A stretch of DNA of 64,000 nt. It comes from Microcoleus vaginatus HSN003. Its GTDB lineage: Bacteria; Cyanobacteriota; Cyanobacteriia; Cyanobacteriales; Microcoleaceae. Shown piece by piece: positions 50,812 through 59,888 of this stretch (its first letter is position 1; every line of letters starts with the position of its first letter). The DNA is taken from positions 4,774,001 to 4,838,000 of the forward strand of contig NZ_CP031705.1 in NCBI RefSeq assembly GCF_022701255.1, written 5' to 3'. Made by a program: the position numbers and the translations under genes. The notes beneath the pieces were generated by a model that made no database searches, was not told where the DNA came from, and saw only the letters and a program-made list of their open reading frames with translations.

Positions 50812-52215
50812 TCAATCTTGAATTTTCAGTAAATTAGCATAAATGCGAGAAACATCATCAGACACTCGACCAAAAGTTTCCCAATTTATTGTACCTTCTT
50901 CACTGATAATGTTTGTGGCTGTTCCATCTTCAAACAAATAGACTGAAACTTTTTCTTGAGGAATAAAGGCATCAGTTCGTTCTAAGTAAAACATTTCTTT
51001 AATGCTATCGGGATCTTCATGTTTAGCGGCTTGCATCAGATTAGCAAGATGGTCAACAATGTACGGACTGTGGGTTGTAATTAAGACGTGCAACCCAGCA
51101 TTAACTAACATCGCCAAGAATTCAGCAATTTCCACTTGAGCTGCGGGGTGTAAGTTCATTTCGGGTTCGTCAATTATCAGCAACTCATTGCGTTCTACTA
51201 AATAGCGCAAACAGAGAACTAATGGAGCTAGTTCTTTTACCATTGAGGAAACAATCGGCATCTCCAACTTAGTATTTTCTTCAGGTTGAAAAAGTAGTTC
51301 TTCTCGCAATTCGGCTGTCTCAAAACCAACGGTTCCTCGTAAAATCTCCTTTTCCAAAAAATCAGCCAACTTCACATATTCCCCTAGCTGGGGATTTTTA
51401 TTGATTTCCTCTTCTCTGCGTTGTCTGTGTTCTTTTTGATAACTAAGTATAATCATGTTCAAAAAATTCTTTACTGGTTCAACTAAAGGCGTCCCTCTTT
51501 GTTCAAATTCAGATTGATCTGTGTCTGTTAAAAGTTCTTCAGTTCTAACTTCTCGACGTGGAAAAGGGCTAAATGGAAAAGTTATAAAAGCCGTTCTTTC
51601 AGTCGGAAATGTATATATATAATCATAAAAGGCTCTGTGGAGTATCTGGAAAATTTCCCGAACCACGAATTGCTTAATCGCTTTTCTAGGGAGCTTTTTC
51701 AAAATGTCTCCTTCTGAATAGAAGTATAGTATTCCATCTCCTGTTTCTTTAAGAGCATTTAGTAACCCTAAAGAAATTTTTCTCTGTACTGAAGCAGCTT
51801 TTATCCTTTCCAAAAACTCTGCCTTTGTTTCTGCTAAATTTAAATGTACTTGCAAATCATTAAAATTGGCTCGTTCCGTAGCCATAAACGATCGCATCCT
51901 GTTGGGAGCTAAACGAGCCACATCATTAATATAAGTTTCGGCATATTCATTAGCAAATTGAATAGCGTCAATTTGTGCATTACCTTCCTCAAAAAGCTGC
52001 TGAACTGCGCTATCTAAGGTTGGATATCCTTGTTGGGTGTTACCGTCAAGATAAGCTTTCAAGTAATGTCGGTATCCCTGCTGCCCAAAGATAGCTGACA
52101 AAGTGTATGCAGCCCAAGTTTTGCCTTCACCATTACCACCAATAAAAACAGTTAAAGGCTTCAAATCAATTTCAGCTTTTTCAATAACACCTAAGTTCTT
52201 AATTTCTACTTTCAT
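50812..52215 (-). CDS. AAA/ABC-type ATPase (AAA_15/OLD-like)
   Basis: This 467-aa protein has Walker A G-G-N-G-E-G-K-T (26-33) directly after the strand L-T-V-F-I and a long helical insertion (about 50-320). Walker B is L-L-I-I-D-E-P-E-M-N-L-H-P (345-357), and the H-loop equivalent is I-T-T-H-S-P-Y-I (379-386). It is SMC/OLD-like, with no Toprim nuclease domain at the C-terminus, so nuclease activity would have to come from the partner gene downstream. Such ATPases are common as sensors in anti-phage pairs (for example PtuA in Septu, AriA in PARIS). The gene is A/T richer and poorer in HIP1 sites than its neighbours, consistent with acquisition. ATG 52215 follows CAGGAAA. Confidence 0.88.
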   Translation of the reverse strand: MKVEIKNLGVIEKAEIDLKPLTVFIGGNGEGKTWAAYTLSAIFGQQGYRHYLKAYLDGNTQQGYPTLDSAVQQLFEEGNAQIDAIQFANEYAETYINDVARLAPNRMRSFMATERANFNDLQVHLNLAETKAEFLERIKAASVQRKISLGLLNALKETGDGILYFYSEGDILKKLPRKAIKQFVVREIFQILHRAFYDYIYTFPTERTAFITFPFSPFPRREVRTEELLTDTDQSEFEQRGTPLVEPVKNFLNMIILSYQKEHRQRREEEINKNPQLGEYVKLADFLEKEILRGTVGFETAELREELLFQPEENTKLEMPIVSSMVKELAPLVLCLRYLVERNELLIIDEPEMNLHPAAQVEIAEFLAMLVNAGLHVLITTHSPYIVDHLANLMQAAKHEDPDSIKEMFYLERTDAFIPQEKVSVYLFEDGTATNIISEEGTINWETFGRVSDDVSRIYANLLKIQD

Positions 52216-52380
52216 TGAATATTTTCCTGTTGATAAACTATCAGATCGAGGGTACGATCGGCAGTGAGTTTTATTTATGTTTAGTTACTCAACTAATTCT
52301 ACCAGGATTTGTAATTTATGCTCAAAATTAACATAAAGGAGAAATGCGACGCAATCGCGCCGCATTTCCCAACATCAGAT

Positions 52381-53366
52381 CTAAGTCCACTGTCGGAAAA
52401 ATGTATTTTCTTGCCAAGCGGCGGCGGTGCGTTTTTCAAGTGCTGCCATTTCTGTTGTGTTCAGGGGTTTGAATGCTTGGGCAACTTTAAAGTTTTCTTC
52501 TAATTGCTTTACTGACTCGGCGGCGATGACGCAGCAGTGCACGCCTGGAAGTGAAAGCGTGTAGCCCATTGCTTGGTGCATTCCATCTAAAACACCGTTC
52601 TGAAATAATTTGCCGTAAGCGGGTATTTTCATGGCTATGACGCCAATGTTTTTTGCTTTGGCTACTGGTAAAGCGCTGGTAACAAAGGAGCGCGGGTGAT
52701 GTTTTTCGGCGGCGTTGAGGGAGATTAATGTTGTGTCGAAAGGATAGCGCTCCAAGCCGGCCACAATGATAGCAGGTTCGTGGTGTCCGGTGATGCCGGA
52801 AAAACGAATTATTTTTTGCTCTTTGGCTTCTTCGATCGCCTTTATTGCTCCTTTGGCACTGAAAATTTGGTCTAATTCGGCTTGGAATGAGACGTGGTGG
52901 AGTTGCCACAAGTCTAGTCGATCGGTTTTTAATCTTTTGAGCGATTGCTCTAAGTCTCTCCACGCGCCGTCTCTGTCTCTGGCGGAGGTTTTTGTGGCTA
53001 GGAATAGGCGCGATCGATATGGTGGCAAAACTTTGCCTAAGTTTTCTTCGCTGGGCCCGTACTCGGCCGCCGTGTCAAAATAGCGAATGCCTAGTTCGAT
53101 CGCGCGTTCAATTTGCGCCGCTGCTTCTGCTTCTCTTCCCGGCTGCGACAGCGGTGTTTGTCCGGCCCCCCCAAACCGAAAATCGGCACTTTCACCCCGG
53201 TGTTACCTAACAGTCTTTCTGGCATTTTTACTGTGGCGGCCGCCTGGTTATTGGGTGCGGCTGCGATTTCCCCCTCCTGCTGTTCGATCGCCTTAGCACC
53301 TGCAATGCCGCTGGCAACAGCTATACTGCTCAATATAAAATTGCGGCGAGTCTTTTTGCGGGCCAT
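52381..53366 (-). pseudogene. Tat-exported aldo/keto reductase, frameshifted
   Basis: The gene starts at ATG 53366 (AGGAG upstream) with a Tat signal, K-K-T-R-R-N-F-I-L-S-S, and reads the expected M-P-E-R-L-L-G-N-T-G-V-K-V-P-I-F-G-L-G. It then hits a run of seven C on the plus strand (53166-53172, seven G in the sense) where eight are needed. Restoring one base gives G-A-G-Q-T-P-L-S-Q and then I-R-Y-F-D-T-A-A-E-Y-G-P-S-E-E-N, the catalytic Asp/Tyr region. The frame resumes with L-A-T-K-T, L-D-L-W-Q-L-H-H and the rest of the barrel to 52381. It is either a recent inactivation, a phase-variable tract or a sequencing error. Confidence 0.85.
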
Positions 53367-53509
53367 TGTTTCCGTCTCCTCAGAATATGTGAGAGAAATT
53401 AACCGCGTTTTTGTTGGCACAATACATAAATTTTTACTGCAAATCGGATAATTTTCCCCCTCTCCGAGGGAGGAGATGGCCGGGGGAAAATTATCGATGT
53501 GCCGATCGA

Positions 53510-54403
53510 CTATTGGTCAATTATCCATGTGCGAATCAGTTCGTTTATCTGTTCTGGTACTTCGTCGTGGGGACAGTGACCAGCTTTGATAAAGTGTTCT
53601 GTCAACTGCGGATAGTGTTTGCGAAATTTGGCGCTTCTTTCTGCGGAATTCATCCACGGATCGCCTTCTCCCCACAGCATTAGCAACCGGCAGTTTAATT
53701 GACTAAGTAATACGTCAATTTTTTCGCCTTGGGGTGTTCGGAATACGGAAGCGAATACTTTGGGGGCACCGGGATCGCAGGAGGGAAGGTAAATTTCTTC
53801 TACTAATTGGTCTGTGACGGCGCTTTGGTCGAGATAAACTTTTTCTAGGGTTTTCCGAATTGTCGATCGCTGGCGCACGTACTGGAACAGTAGAAAACTT
53901 GCCCAATCTTGCTGAAATAAAGTTTTAGCTACCGCAGAGATGGCTTTTTGCAAAGGCGGGGCTTCAGGTGCGGGCTGCGGTTCGCTGAAGGGGCCGGCGC
54001 TGTTGATTAGTATGAGTCCGGCTGCTGATTCGGGGCGCTGGGCTGCTACACACAAGGCGGCGTAGCCTCCGAGGGAGTTGCCGGCTAGTACGGCGGGTCG
54101 GCCGATGATGTTGGTGATAAAGTCGTGGAGTTGGTCGCGCCAGAGGTCGCCGCTGTACTGCAATTCGGGTTTTGCCGATCGCCCGAATCCGATCAGGTCG
54201 ATCGCCCACACTTCAAAGTCTTTGCTCAGGCCGCTGATATTTTTGCGCCAGTGGTCTGTGGACGCTCCAAAACCGTGAATTAACAGCAGGGGAGGGCGTT
54301 CTGGATGCCGATCGCTGGATCGAACGTAGTATACTGAATGCCCCCGCCACTGCCAGTATGTGCCGGCGATGGGGGCTGTGGTGATGGCTGGGGTTGCTTG
54401 CAT
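53510..54403 (-). CDS. Alpha/beta-fold hydrolase
   Basis: This 297-aa protein has the oxyanion-hole motif L-L-L-I-H-G-F-G-A (about 40-48), a D-L-I-G-F-G-R-S strand, the nucleophile elbow A-G-N-S-L-G-G (Ser near 115), an acidic residue near W-G-E-G-D-P-W and a C-terminal His in A-G-H-C-P-H-D-E. It belongs to the large family of cofactor-independent hydrolases; close cyanobacterial and plastid relatives include pheophytinase-like and other lipid or pigment ester hydrolases, but the substrate cannot be inferred. No signal peptide is present. It is probably monocistronic, about 140 bp downstream of the aldo/keto reductase start on the same strand and not coupled to it. Confidence 0.88.
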   Translation of the reverse strand: MQATPAITTAPIAGTYWQWRGHSVYYVRSSDRHPERPPLLLIHGFGASTDHWRKNISGLSKDFEVWAIDLIGFGRSAKPELQYSGDLWRDQLHDFITNIIGRPAVLAGNSLGGYAALCVAAQRPESAAGLILINSAGPFSEPQPAPEAPPLQKAISAVAKTLFQQDWASFLLFQYVRQRSTIRKTLEKVYLDQSAVTDQLVEEIYLPSCDPGAPKVFASVFRTPQGEKIDVLLSQLNCRLLMLWGEGDPWMNSAERSAKFRKHYPQLTEHFIKAGHCPHDEVPEQINELIRTWIIDQ

Positions 54404-55053
54404 AATGTAAAGAAATAATTATTTACTTTAACTATTGTATCGCGACGCTCAGATTTATAAAGTTTGGCATCCGCGCTGGGGTTCCGCTAGCAAAGGATGC
54501 GTCAATGTGAGCGAGTTGAGATCTGGCGATATTCCGCACTCATGATTAATAACTTTTGTAACGAATATTGATTTTGTGAGGGGCGCAGCAATAGGAGATG
54601 TTTTGCCCGATCGCATTTGGCAGAATAAATCGGGTTTTGGCTGCAACATACCTAGGTATGATGATTGTGCTGTGTGGCGGTAAGAGATAGCTCTGGGGGG
54701 CTCGGTGCAAAGCTTGGCGGCGAGGGTCGAACCTGATTGGCGAGCGTTAAGGGATCGACTTTTTTATAGTTATTTCCGAGCTTTTCCAGGTGGGGATCGT
54801 TTGTTCAAAAGGTGTTGACGGCTTGGGGGATGAAGCGAACCTAAGCGTTGCGAGTTGGCAAAAGCTGAAATCAAAAATTTCGTGACCGGGAGAAGTTATA
54901 AGTAAAATTACTGATGGTTCTCTGCAGAAGTTTCTCAGAATCCCTGAATATTTTGTGACGTTGTTAGCTGTTCTTAATTGCTTTGATACTCTAAGATAGA
55001 AGTAGAGCTGCGCCGCTCAATTAATTAGCATTTTGAATACTAGGGAGCCAACT
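54404..55053 (+). promoter_or_regulatory. 650-bp gap with a perfect palindrome upstream of the anti-sigma gene
   Basis: No protein-coding region is supported. CATACCTAGGTATG (54647-54660) is a perfect 14-bp palindrome. The region 54690-54900 is unusually G-rich on the plus strand for an intergenic region (GGGGGGCTCGG, GGCGGCGAGGG, TTGGGGGATG) and could encode a structured RNA, but I cannot assign it to a known class. A TAAGAT-type -10 candidate lies near 54992. Confidence 0.35.
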
Positions 55054-55104
55054 ATGCAGGGTGTGAACTTTATCCACCTGAAAGTTAGGGAGTTTTCTGA
55101 GTGA
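55054..55104 (+). CDS. 16-residue leader ORF overlapping the anti-sigma gene
   Basis: ATG 55054 is preceded by AGGGAG and opens a 16-codon frame (M-Q-G-V-N-F-I-H-L-K-V-R-E-F-S-E) whose TGA overlaps the GTG start of the next gene (GTGA). The spacing and overlap are those of translationally coupled genes. It may be a leader peptide controlling translation of the anti-sigma factor. Confidence 0.45.
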   Translation: MQGVNFIHLKVREFSE

Positions 55105-55589
55105 TTGCTATTTCACCTCGTCCCGTCGGACGCAATTGGATTACGATTAGCTTCGCTTCTACTCTATACCTTTGTCCTATTTTGGATCTGCTCCTAGCAG
55201 AGGTGCCAGATGTCTGGCAAGCGGAATTGCGGTTGGGGCTTCAAGAAGCTTTGGTAAATGCTGCTAAGCATGGAAACAAACTAGACCCCGGTAAAACTGT
55301 TGGAGTCCGTTTTTCGATCGTCCAAAACCAATATTGGTGGGTAATATCGGATGAAGGTTCTGGCTTTAATGCCCCTTGCAGTTGTAACCTTTATACCGAT
55401 GATTGCGACAATCTCCTCGCAGAGGACGTTGCAGATAACTCTGGACTACCTAATGTGGAACAGGAATGTGGTAGGGGGTTGTTTATTCTTTACCAAATAT
55501 TCGATCGGGTAGAGTGGAATTCTCAAGGTACAGAGTTACGGCTGTGCAAAGAACTTACCAGTCGCTACCGACTGCCTCGCTTGCGCTAG
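55101..55589 (+). CDS. RsbW-like anti-sigma factor (HATPase serine kinase)
   Basis: This 162-aa protein is a single GHKL ATPase domain: N-box E-A-L-V-N-A-A-K-H-G-N (about 48-58), G1 box D-E-G-S-G-F (about 84-89) and G2 box C-G-R-G-L-F-I-L (about 122-129). RsbW/SpoIIAB proteins bind a sigma factor and phosphorylate an anti-anti-sigma partner. Neither partner is encoded next to it. Translation from GTG 55101 is supported by AGGGAG at 55087-55092 and by the overlapping leader ORF. A segment of about 20 residues with C-S-C-N-L-Y-T-D-D-C-D between the G1 and G2 boxes is Cys/Asp-rich and longer than in short RsbW proteins. Confidence 0.88.
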   Translation: MIAISPRPVGRNWITISFASTLYLCPILDLLLAEVPDVWQAELRLGLQEALVNAAKHGNKLDPGKTVGVRFSIVQNQYWWVISDEGSGFNAPCSCNLYTDDCDNLLAEDVADNSGLPNVEQECGRGLFILYQIFDRVEWNSQGTELRLCKELTSRYRLPRLR

Positions 55590-55750
55590 AACTGCTATTT
55601 GGCAGCAGTTTTCACCTCAGCTAGACCTGGAAAATTTTTCGTTCTTGGGCTGAAGTTTGCAGTGAGAATTTGAACGTTCGGGCTATTGATAGCTGATCAT
55701 AATGCAAAATGTGAGTTTTGAGTTAAAAAAGTATAAATCTTTTGAACTCA

Positions 55751-55782
55751 CAATCGCGCTGCTCGATCGAGCGGCGCGATTG
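55751..55782. terminator. Near-perfect 32-bp palindrome between convergent genes
   Basis: CAATCGCGCTGCTCGATCGA and onward to GCGCGATTG is self-complementary with one mismatched pair, and TCTAATTTTT follows. It separates the anti-sigma gene from a gene on the other strand and can end both. Confidence 0.75.
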
Positions 55783-55834
55783 TCTAATTTTTGAGCGACT
55801 AATCAAGCCAAAACTCAATACTCAAAACTCAAAA

Positions 55835-56110
55835 TTATTTGCCGTGGGTGGGACAGGCAGGAGCAGATATCGATCGATCCAGCCATCCTGCTGCTTGTTT
55901 TAAGCGCGGGAGAGCTTCTTCTGGCTGTTTTTTGAGCAAAAAGACCAAAGCGGCCGCAGCTTGCTCTCCGGCCCGCGCGGAACGGTTGGCTTTGAGGCGG
56001 TGCCAATCTTTTTCGTGGATGGCGAGGCGCGCGGCTAGAGCTTGGGCTAGTTCTACCGTGCTCAGCTCGTTGAGGTTGACAGTTTGGGTTGTTTGTGTAG
56101 TTTCAAGCAT
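55835..56110 (-). CDS. Small conserved cyanobacterial protein (DUF6439-like)
   Basis: From ATG 56110 the protein has 91 aa. An upstream ATG would add residues encoded by GGAAGAA repeats, which is unlikely. The body is helical (L-S-T-V-E-L-A-Q-A-L-A-A-R-L-A, then W-H-R-L-K-A-N-R, A-A-A-A-L-V-F-L-L, and W-L-D-R-S-I-S-A-P-A-C-P-T-H-G). The pattern, with a C-terminal S-I-x-x-P-x-C-P-T-H-G, matches a conserved cyanobacterial family that I believe is DUF6439. Function unknown. Confidence 0.75.
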   Translation of the reverse strand: MLETTQTTQTVNLNELSTVELAQALAARLAIHEKDWHRLKANRSARAGEQAAAALVFLLKKQPEEALPRLKQAAGWLDRSISAPACPTHGK

Positions 56111-56117
56111 AGGTGGT

Positions 56118-56151
56118 AAGGAAGAAGGAAGAAGGAAGAAGGAAGAAGGAA
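56118..56151 (+). repeat. GGAAGAA heptamer array
   Basis: About five GGAAGAA units lie immediately upstream of the small gene ending at 55835 and are read through by its unlikely N-terminal extension. Confidence 0.8.
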
Positions 56152-56321
56152 AATGCGATAAAATCAATGGTTTCAGCAATTAAAAACGTTTTAAATGCCG
56201 ATAAAGTTGCTATACTTATGTCTATTTGGCTAGAGTTCCTTAATTTAGAAAATATACTGCATATAATAACAACTTAATTGGAAATCGGTTTTTTTTATTA
56301 TTGTCAGGTTTGCAGATCGAA

Positions 56322-56696
56322 ATGCCTCAACAGCCGTCAGATTTAAATCGAGAGACACCGGGAGATGATGAAAGTGAGTTTGTTCAAGCGCTCGCAGCAG
56401 TGGAGCGATCGCTCGCGGCACTGAAAGAACGGTACACTCAAATTCAGGTCGATCGACAGCGCCAAGTCGAACTCGGCCATCGGCGCGAAGAAATCCGCCA
56501 GTCCAAGCGCCAAAATCCATTGCCGCAACTCAAAAAAGAATTGCGGGAAATTGAGCAAGAATTGGAAACTATCGAGTTGAATTTAGAAAGCAGCCTGTTT
56601 TCTTGGGGAAGCATAAAACAACCTTTTTGGCAAGCAGTTCGCTTTGGGGGACTCGGTATTTTGATCGGTTGGATTTTGAAATCCTATGCAGGTTGA
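56322..56696 (+). CDS. Coiled-coil protein with C-terminal membrane anchor
   Basis: From ATG 56322 the protein has 124 aa (the frame is open to TTG 56301). It has an acidic start, a long amphipathic, Glu/Arg/Gln-rich helix with coiled-coil character (about 25-90) and a final hydrophobic segment (about 102-121, V-R-F-G-G-L-G-I-L-I-G-W-I-L) ending in K-S-Y-A-G. This is a tail-anchored topology with the coiled coil in the cytoplasm. The family is not recognised. It lies 113 bp before asnS on the same strand. Confidence 0.7.
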   Translation: MPQQPSDLNRETPGDDESEFVQALAAVERSLAALKERYTQIQVDRQRQVELGHRREEIRQSKRQNPLPQLKKELREIEQELETIELNLESSLFSWGSIKQPFWQAVRFGGLGILIGWILKSYAG

Positions 56697-56809
56697 ACTA
56701 TGTTGGGATTTTTGATTTTTTTATTTACCGCAGAGGGCGCAGAGGACGCAGAGGAAGAGAAAAGAGAGAAAGATGGTGCAAAATAAATATTAAATAAATA
56801 GGAGTGGAT

Positions 56810-58201
56810 ATGACAAATCAACGAATAGCAGCAATTTTGCGCGCAGGTGAACCCGACGAAACTGTAACTGTTCAAGGTTGGGTTCGTACTAAGCGCGAAT
56901 TGAAAGAATTTGCCTTTGTCGAAGTCAACGACGGTTCGGCCATGGCTAACTTGCAAGTAGTCATAAATTCCGATTTGCCAGACTTTGAAAATGTACTGAA
57001 ACAACTGAATACAGGTGCATCTCTAGAAGTGTCGGGAGTGCTGGTAGCGTCTCCAGCAAAAGGACAGCGAATTGAGTTGAAAGCCTCACAAGTACAAGTT
57101 TACGGCGATGCAGACCCGCAAACTTATCCGCTGCAAAAAAAGCGCCATTCCTTTGAATTCTTGCGGACAATCGCGCATTTGCGGCCGCGCACAAACACGC
57201 ACGGTGCTGTCTTTCGAGTGCGAAATGCTTGTTCAGCGGCGGTACACCAATTTTTTCAAGAACGCGGTTTTTTGTGGGTTCATACTCCGATTATTGCTGC
57301 TACTGACTGCGAAGGGGCGGGGGAAATGTTCGCCGTTACCAACTTTGATTTAAAGAATGTGCCGCGCACTGATTCGCAAGACGTTGATTATGCTAAAGAC
57401 TTTTTTGGAAAGCGCGCCTATTTAACAGTTAGCGGCCAGTTGGAAGCGGAAGTTATGGCGATGGCTTTCGGAAATGTTTACACTTTTGGCCCGACTTTCC
57501 GAGCGGAAAATTCTAATACTTCGCGGCATTTGGCCGAGTTTTGGATGATTGAACCGGAGATGGCTTTCTGCGATTTGCAGGGAGATATGGATTTGGCTGA
57601 GGCGTTTTTAAAGTACATTTTTAAATACGTTTTGGATCGTTGCCCGGAAGATATGGAGTTTTTCAACGAGCGCATTGACAAGACGGTTTTGGCTACGGCT
57701 GAAAATATCATTAATAATCAGTTCGAGCGGATTACTTATACCGAGGCGATCGCACTTTTGGAAAAAGCCGACAAAAAGTTTGATTTTCCGGTCAGTTGGG
57801 GCTTGGATTTGCAGTCGGAACACGAGCGTTATTTGGCTGAGGACTTGTTTAAAAAGCCGACAATTGTCAGCGATTATCCCGTCGGGATTAAAGCATTTTA
57901 TATGCGTTTAAATGAGGACGAGAAAACCGTGCGAGCAATGGATGTTTTGGCTCCTAATATTGGGGAAATTATCGGGGGTTCGCAGCGGGAAGAAAGGCTG
58001 GATGTGTTGGAGCGGCGCATGGAAGCGCAGGGTATGAATAAGGAGGAATTGTGGTGGTATTTGGATTTGCGCCGCTACGGTACTGTGCCTCACGCTGGGT
58101 TTGGTCTGGGATTTGAGCGGTTAGTGCAGTTTATGACGGGAATGGGGAATATTCGGGATGTGATTCCGTTTCCCCGAGCACCTTTGAGCATTGATTTTTA
58201 G
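56810..58201 (+). CDS. asnS: Asparaginyl-tRNA synthetase
   Basis: From ATG 56810 (AGGAG five bases upstream; a GTG two codons earlier is less likely) the protein has 463 aa. An N-terminal OB-fold anticodon-binding domain (about 15-105, V-Q-G-W-V-R-T-K-R) precedes the class II catalytic core. That core has motif 2 ([15 protein letters not shown]) and motif 3 (G-F-G-L-G-F-E-R-L). The S-N-T-S-R-H variant of motif 2 is the asparagine-type rather than the aspartate-type signature. It charges tRNA-Asn directly. Full length and intact. Confidence 0.96.
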   Translation: MTNQRIAAILRAGEPDETVTVQGWVRTKRELKEFAFVEVNDGSAMANLQVVINSDLPDFENVLKQLNTGASLEVSGVLVASPAKGQRIELKASQVQVYGDADPQTYPLQKKRHSFEFLRTIAHLRPRTNTHGAVFRVRNACSAAVHQFFQERGFLWVHTPIIAATDCEGAGEMFAVTNFDLKNVPRTDSQDVDYAKDFFGKRAYLTVSGQLEAEVMAMAFGNVYTFGPTFRAENSNTSRHLAEFWMIEPEMAFCDLQGDMDLAEAFLKYIFKYVLDRCPEDMEFFNERIDKTVLATAENIINNQFERITYTEAIALLEKADKKFDFPVSWGLDLQSEHERYLAEDLFKKPTIVSDYPVGIKAFYMRLNEDEKTVRAMDVLAPNIGEIIGGSQREERLDVLERRMEAQGMNKEELWWYLDLRRYGTVPHAGFGLGFERLVQFMTGMGNIRDVIPFPRAPLSIDF

Positions 58202-58312
58202 CAAAACGTAGGGACACTCCAAGAGCCCATTGGTGTCAACTTAACGTCAAACGTAGTATCAGTCTGCTGTCGGACGATTAAGCCTCGATCCCCCCTAGCC
58301 CCCCTTAAGAAG

Positions 58313-59888
58313 CTATGCCTTACTCACATCTTTCTTAACAAAGGCGCTCCGGCTCAAGCCGGAGCGACCTCCGGGCGCTCGCTCCCTTGGAGTAGGATTG
58401 ACAACCAGGAACCGAATCAAGTAAGCCTGAAATTACGGTATCAGAGGCGAGTGAGGAACTATGACGGCAGAATGGGCAGTAGCAGAACTACAATTTGCTT
58501 GTTTAGGCGATCGGCGTCGCCAGAAAAGACTGGTGCGAATTGTCTCAGACTTAGCCTCACAGCCCCATGCCACTGTGCCACAAGCATCAGGGGATTGGGC
58601 AGCCACCCAAGGGGCTTATGACTTTTGGTCATCTCCACGAGTCTCGTCAGATGCGATTCGCCAAGCCCACCAAAGAAGTACCATCGAACGAATCAAAGTA
58701 CACCCAATGGTTCTGGCGATTCAGGACACCACAGAACTGAATTTCACCCACCATCCCAGCAAGAAAGGAATGGGACACTTGGATAGTGCCACCAGTCGGG
58801 GTCTGAAAGTTCACTCAGTATTTTGTAGCTCTGCCAATGGAGTACCATTAGGAGTGTTGCACCAACAAGTATGGGCGCGAGATCCTGCGACTATTGGTAA
58901 GAAGCATTCCAGAAATCAAACCGAAACCAAAGACAAAGAAAGCCAACGTTGGTTAACAGCTCTTGATGCGACCCAGAAGGTGATGCCAGAATCAATTACT
59001 GTACTAACGGTAGCCGATCGCGAAGCCGACATCTATGACTTTTTAGCGACTGAAAGACCTGAGAATTCTCAGTTGTTAATTCGCGCCTATCACAACCGTC
59101 AAGTCAAGAACTCTGATGGTACAAAAGAAGTAGAGCGACTACAAGGTGCGATCGCCAAAGTACCGATCGCCGGACAACTGGACTTGGAATTGCGAGCTAA
59201 TCCGCAGCGAGAAGCTCGTAAAGCGACTCTGAACCTGCAGGCTACAACAGTCGAAATTCTACCTCCTCAAAGCCACCCTCACCACCAAAATTTACAGCCG
59301 CTGACAGTGCAAGTGATTCTGGCTAGTGAAAACAACCCACCGACCACAGAGAAGCCTGTAAGCTGGTTGTTATTGACCACCTTGCCCATTAATGGTTTCT
59401 CTGATCTTGTCCAGTGCTTACGCTGGTACAGTTACCGTTGGTTAATCGAACGCTATCATTACGTTCTTAAAAGTGGATGCGGTTTAGAACAGCTACAATT
59501 AGAAACTGCCGAGCGCATCGAACGGGCAATCTCAACCTACACAATTGTGGCATGGCGGTTATTGTGGATGATTTACGAATCTCGTCATCATCCTGAGCTG
59601 GGAGGGGACACCATTCTCGAAACCCATGAATGGCAAGCACTTTACTGCACAATTCATGGGACTCCTATCCCTAGTGAATCACCCCCAACTTTAAGTAATT
59701 GCATTCGTTGGATTGCAAAATTAGGTGGATTTTTAGGACGTTCATGTGATGGTGAACCGGGTGTCAAGACCCTGTGGCGAGGCTGGCAACGTTTGCATGA
59801 CATTGCTGGTACATGGAAATTAGTTTCCACCCATTCCCCCCCGGATGTCAAGCCTGATTTTGTTAAGAAAGATGTGAGTAAGGCATAG
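58313..59888 (+). mobile_element. IS50/Tn5-like insertion sequence (IS4 superfamily), complete
   Basis: The 1576-bp element has 30-bp perfect terminal inverted repeats (58313-58342 and 59859-59888; CTATGCCTTACTCACATCTT and onward). It is flanked by 9-bp direct repeats CTTAAGAAG (58304-58312) and CTTAATAAG (59889-59897) that differ at one base. A 9-bp duplication fits the IS50 group. The empty site CTTAATAAG is present in the copy A core near 15447. One transposase gene fills the element. Confidence 0.93.
58461..59888 (+). CDS. IS4-superfamily transposase (IS50/Tn5-like)
   Basis: This 475-aa transposase has the Tn5-type N-terminus (E-W-A-V-A-E-L, L-G-D-R-R-R-Q-K-R-L), the first catalytic Asp in I-Q-D-T-T-E-L-N-F-T, the second in V-A-D-R-E-A-D-I-Y-D-F, and the YREK-type motif Y-R-W-L-I-E-R-Y-H-Y-V-L-K with the catalytic Glu. 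All DDE residues are present and the frame is intact, so the element may be active. The last ten codons lie inside the right inverted repeat and the stop TAG is formed by the last three bases of the element. Confidence 0.94.
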   Translation: MTAEWAVAELQFACLGDRRRQKRLVRIVSDLASQPHATVPQASGDWAATQGAYDFWSSPRVSSDAIRQAHQRSTIERIKVHPMVLAIQDTTELNFTHHPSKKGMGHLDSATSRGLKVHSVFCSSANGVPLGVLHQQVWARDPATIGKKHSRNQTETKDKESQRWLTALDATQKVMPESITVLTVADREADIYDFLATERPENSQLLIRAYHNRQVKNSDGTKEVERLQGAIAKVPIAGQLDLELRANPQREARKATLNLQATTVEILPPQSHPHHQNLQPLTVQVILASENNPPTTEKPVSWLLLTTLPINGFSDLVQCLRWYSYRWLIERYHYVLKSGCGLEQLQLETAERIERAISTYTIVAWRLLWMIYESRHHPELGGDTILETHEWQALYCTIHGTPIPSESPPTLSNCIRWIAKLGGFLGRSCDGEPGVKTLWRGWQRLHDIAGTWKLVSTHSPPDVKPDFVKKDVSKA

